Below are positions 6,271 through 8,603 of a stretch of DNA of 8,603 nucleotides, piece after piece. Within the stretch, counting starts at the first letter, position 1, and every line of letters begins with the position of its first letter. The position numbers were made by a program, and so were the translations under genes. Origin of the DNA: CAZMUD01 sp964569715 (GTDB lineage: Bacteria; Chloroflexota; Dehalococcoidia; Dehalococcoidales; UBA2162). The stretch covers positions 1 to 8,603 of the forward strand of contig CAZMUD010000046.1 in NCBI GenBank assembly GCA_964569715.1, read 5' to 3'. The notes under the pieces are model-generated. The model ran no database searches, was not told the origin of the DNA, and worked only from the letters and a program-made list of their open reading frames with translations.

Positions 6271-7828
6271 AAATTGGCATCTCTGGAAAGAGGGATGGAA
6301 TTGATAAATGCTCTCGAATACTTTTTTTGTCAATTTCACCGGTGGCAGTTTTGGGTAAGGAATCCAGAAAAATAACCTGTTTGGGCACTTTATAATTAAC
6401 TATACGCTCAAGGCAAAATTGCTTAATTTCTTGTTCTGTAGCTACCTCCCCCTCCTTTAAACTAATAACCACCCCAACCACCTCACCCCGCAGCTTATCA
6501 GGAATGCCCAGCACTGCTGCCTCAGCTACTTTGGGATGAGTATATAACACACTCTCAACATCACTGGGGTAGATGTTCTGACCCTTTACAATAATTGTCT
6601 CCTTCTTCCTGCCGGTGAGGAACAGATTGCCGTCCTCATCAACCTTACCAATATCACCGGTATAGAGCCAGCCATTTTTTATCACCTCATCGGTAGCCTG
6701 AGGATTATTATAATACTCCTTCATTATCAGTCCTCTAACAATTATCTCCCCCGCTTGATTTAGCGGCAACTCCTTGCTATTTTCATCTACTATCTTCACC
6801 TCCCATCCAGGCACGGCTTTCCCCACTGAACCAATCTTTCCGGCACCATTCAGGGGTGGACAGGTAACAAGGCAGGTAGCTTCGCTTAAACCCCAGCAAT
6901 CCAAGATATCGAAACCATAGTACCGCTTAAACTGCCGTATAGTATCAAGCGGTAGCGGCGCACCAGCACTGATACACAGGCGGAGGGAACTTAAATCATT
7001 CTTTATTCCCTCCTTCTCTGCCATATCAACTATTAAGGTGAAGATAAAGGGCACTGCCATAAACATCGTAGCCTTCTCCCTTTCAATAGCTGCCATAACA
7101 CTACTAATGGATAGCCCTGTCCCTGGGACTATTACTATAGTACTGCCTTCATAAACGGAAGCCAGCAATATAGCTACTAAGCCAAACATGTGGTGCATAG
7201 GTAAAGCAAACAGCAGCACTATATCTTTATCGGTTTGCTTTAGCACTTCTCCCATTATAGCTGCCTCTTCTACTAAGCACCGGTGGGATAATGTTATCCC
7301 TCTAGGGTCAAAGGAGGGGCCTGAGGTGTAGGCAATCAAGGCTATATCCTCGGGCTCTGGCTCTGCCTTAATCCTCTGTGCCGAACCTGCTGCCATAATC
7401 TCCCGATAGCTGTAAAATTGACTCTCATACTTGGAACTCAAGTCTACTACTATTACGTGCCTAATGGATTTGAATCTTGGCAAAGCTGGAATTAACGGCT
7501 CCAGAGTAGGACTTTCCGCTACCAGAACCTTCGGTAGAGAATCATCAAATAGAGAGGCTAGCTCATTAATCTTATATTTAGTATCTAGAGGAACAACTAT
7601 AGCACCAGTCTTGACTATTCCAAAGTAGATGATGGCAAATTCTAGGCTATTGGGCAGCAGCATTGCTACCCGGTCACCTTGGTTTACTCCCAGGTATATT
7701 AGGGTATTGGCTACCTTATTTGATGCTTTATCTAAACCAGCGTAGGATAACCTGTGGTCGCCCGAAACGATTGCCGCCTTTCCCCCGCATCTACCTGCTG
7801 CCTCCTCCAACATCAGTTTCAGGTTCAT
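6266..7828 (-). CDS. AMP-dependent synthetase/ligase (ANL family) with altered catalytic motifs
   Basis: This 520-residue protein has the full length and two-domain order of acyl-CoA ligases, which normally form an acyl-AMP and then transfer the acyl group to CoA. The large N-terminal domain spans about 1-400 and the mobile C-terminal domain about 405-508. Conserved features include LPNSLEFAI (58-66), ALPMHHMFG (208-216), WGLSEAT (312-318), the ribose-binding D392 in YTGD, and R407 in GRKKE. Two motifs are odd. The phosphate loop, usually TSGTTGxPKG, reads TSGPSFDPRG (168-177), with R176 in place of Lys. The C-terminal motif, usually PKTxTGKI, reads PKTATGEI with E498 where the catalytic Lys should be. 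The codon is GAA against AAA, a one-base difference. Activity by the usual route is therefore doubtful. The ATG lies six bases after the acdB-like stop, with GGAG ten bases upstream. The substrate is unknown. Confidence 0.9.
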   Translation of the reverse strand: MNLKLMLEEAAGRCGGKAAIVSGDHRLSYAGLDKASNKVANTLIYLGVNQGDRVAMLLPNSLEFAIIYFGIVKTGAIVVPLDTKYKINELASLFDDSLPKVLVAESPTLEPLIPALPRFKSIRHVIVVDLSSKYESQFYSYREIMAAGSAQRIKAEPEPEDIALIAYTSGPSFDPRGITLSHRCLVEEAAIMGEVLKQTDKDIVLLFALPMHHMFGLVAILLASVYEGSTIVIVPGTGLSISSVMAAIEREKATMFMAVPFIFTLIVDMAEKEGIKNDLSSLRLCISAGAPLPLDTIRQFKRYYGFDILDCWGLSEATCLVTCPPLNGAGKIGSVGKAVPGWEVKIVDENSKELPLNQAGEIIVRGLIMKEYYNNPQATDEVIKNGWLYTGDIGKVDEDGNLFLTGRKKETIIVKGQNIYPSDVESVLYTHPKVAEAAVLGIPDKLRGEVVGVVISLKEGEVATEQEIKQFCLERIVNYKVPKQVIFLDSLPKTATGEIDKKSIREHLSIPSLFPEMPIS

Positions 7829-7834
7829 TACTGG

Positions 7835-8533
7835 CTAACTCCCCCCCAGTATTATTCTGGCATCCACAGCTACAGCGCCATCGCTGTAGGCAAAAATAGG
7901 ATTAAGGTCGAGTTCCTCCACCTCAGGATTCTGCTCCACGAAATTAGAAACCTTAAGTATTAGCTCCTCCAGATTTGCCACATCTACTGGTTCTTGCCCC
8001 CTATAACCCTCTAACAAAGGATAGCCCTTTATCTCCCTAATCATTTCCCTGGCGTCCCTTTGAGCTAACGGAACAATCCTGAAAGAGACATCTTTCAGAA
8101 TTTCTACCAAAACGCCGCCAAGACCAAACATAATCACCGGACCAAACTGCGCATCCTTGGACATACCAATAATCACCTCTACCCCGGGGCGAGCCATCTT
8201 CTGCACCGCCACACCCTGAATCTTTGCCTCGGGGTATTGTTTTTTAATTGCTTTCAAAATATCATCATAGGCTCTGCCTACCTGCTTCGATGTTTTCAAG
8301 CCCAGTTTAACACCACCGGCATCGCTCTTATGCACAACATCCGGCGAGGCTATCTTTAATACTACCGGGAAGCCAAACTGCTGGCTTATTGAGATTGCCT
8401 CTTCCCCGGAGGTCGCCAGTTTAGTATCAACAACACTTACCCCAGCTTGCTTAAGCAATTCCTTGGCCTCTATCTCCGTCAGTACGTTCCTACCCTCACT
8501 CTTAGCCTCACCTATTATCTCTCGCTGAGTCAT
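7835..8533 (-). CDS. acdB: ADP-forming acetyl/acyl-CoA synthetase, beta (ATP-grasp) subunit
   Basis: This is a stand-alone ATP-grasp subunit of about 232 residues, the size of the separate beta subunit of archaeal-type ADP-forming acetyl-CoA synthetase. The complex converts acyl-CoA, ADP and phosphate to acid, ATP and CoA, and can save energy in fermentation. Numbered from the ATG, the ATP-grasp lysine lies at K60 in VVLKIASP. The conserved His H68 in VVHKSDAGGV is the site that receives the phosphoryl group from the alpha subunit in this family. FGLGG lies at 136-140 and the metal-binding DLNP near 209-212. The alpha subunit (CoA-binding domains) is not in the window; it may lie upstream, beyond 8603. 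A TTG one codon earlier (8536) is possible, but the ATG sits nine bases from AGGAGG and is preferred. The ligase gene follows after six bases, probably translationally coupled. The symbol is by family analogy. Confidence 0.88.
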   Translation of the reverse strand: MTQREIIGEAKSEGRNVLTEIEAKELLKQAGVSVVDTKLATSGEEAISISQQFGFPVVLKIASPDVVHKSDAGGVKLGLKTSKQVGRAYDDILKAIKKQYPEAKIQGVAVQKMARPGVEVIIGMSKDAQFGPVIMFGLGGVLVEILKDVSFRIVPLAQRDAREMIREIKGYPLLEGYRGQEPVDVANLEELILKVSNFVEQNPEVEELDLNPIFAYSDGAVAVDARIILGGS

Positions 8534-8542
8534 CAAAGCTAT

Positions 8543-8548
8543 CCTCCT
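8543..8548 (-). promoter_or_regulatory. Ribosome binding site for the acdB-like gene
   Basis: AGGAGG lies nine bases before ATG (8533-8531) and six before an in-frame TTG (8536-8534). Both spacings are workable; ATG is preferred as the stronger start codon. The difference is one residue. Confidence 0.65.
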
Positions 8549-8553
8549 ACATT

Positions 8554-8575
8554 AGAATTTAGTTAGAGTTTAGTT
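8554..8575. repeat. 11-bp tandem direct repeat in the acdB leader
   Basis: AGAATTTAGTT (8554-8564) is followed immediately by AGAGTTTAGTT (8565-8575), differing at one base. The period is about one helical turn, and the pair sits between the putative -10 and the ribosome binding site. It could be a two-site operator for a regulator, or simple AT-rich sequence. Confidence 0.45.
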
Positions 8576-8579
8576 AACC

Positions 8580-8588
8580 AGTGTAGCA
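8580..8588 (-). promoter_or_regulatory. Candidate extended -10 promoter element
   Basis: On the minus strand TGCTACACT has the TGn extension and a TACACT hexamer, 46 bases before the acdB ATG. The matching -35 region would fall at or past the window edge and cannot be checked. If alpha-subunit coding sequence continues upstream, this may be only an internal promoter or chance. Confidence 0.35.
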
Positions 8589-8603
8589 GATTTCACTCCC
8601 TTT

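Noticed and set aside
7839..7847. Run of seven G at the end of the acdB-like gene as a second slippage site
   Set aside because: The frame is correct through the run (L-G-G-S-stop), and the run also serves as part of the ligase ribosome binding site; no frameshift is indicated.

Overview
All convincing genes in this window lie on the minus strand, so transcription runs from high to low coordinates. The chromosome has moderate GC content, close gene packing and strong AGGAGG-type ribosome binding sites, with several GTG or TTG starts. The gene set (tungsten-type aldehyde:ferredoxin oxidoreductase, ADP-forming acyl-CoA synthetase beta subunit, acyl-CoA ligase-like protein, DegV, UPF0173 hydrolase, DUF362) suggests an anaerobic bacterium that handles organic acids, CoA thioesters and peptides. 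The protein style recalls Chloroflexota/Dehalococcoidia. That taxonomic guess rests on recognition only, not on a search.

Unit A (about 8590 to 5148) starts with a possible extended -10 and an 11-bp tandem repeat. It then encodes a stand-alone ATP-grasp beta subunit of ADP-forming acetyl/acyl-CoA synthetase (acdB-like). Six bases later comes an AMP-dependent ligase-family protein whose two key lysine motifs are altered. An intergenic stretch follows that carries a decayed C-terminal scrap of a second degV gene. An intact DegV-family lipid-binding protein comes next, and a good intrinsic terminator (5148-5188) closes the unit.

Unit B (about 5114 to the left edge) starts with a TATAAT box only eight bases before an ATG. 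It encodes a small P-loop kinase that is frameshifted at a run of eight G, an aldehyde ferredoxin oxidoreductase family protein (GTG start), leucyl aminopeptidase PepA (GTG start), a UPF0173 metallo-beta-lactamase-fold hydrolase, and the N-terminal part of a DUF362-family protein (TTG start, cut by the window edge). Gaps from the oxidoreductase to DUF362 are 26, 21 and 34 bases, so these four genes are probably co-transcribed.

The likely common theme is fermentative carbon flow. Aldehydes from amino-acid or keto-acid breakdown could be oxidised by the AOR, PepA could supply amino acids from peptides, and the acyl-CoA synthetase subunit could recover ATP from acyl-CoA. This is inferred from family knowledge. 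I found no mobile element, CRISPR array, rRNA or tRNA. The most interesting points are the ligase lacking its catalytic lysine, the degV remnant beside an intact degV (both lacking the usual His near the C terminus), and the homopolymer frameshift in the kinase.
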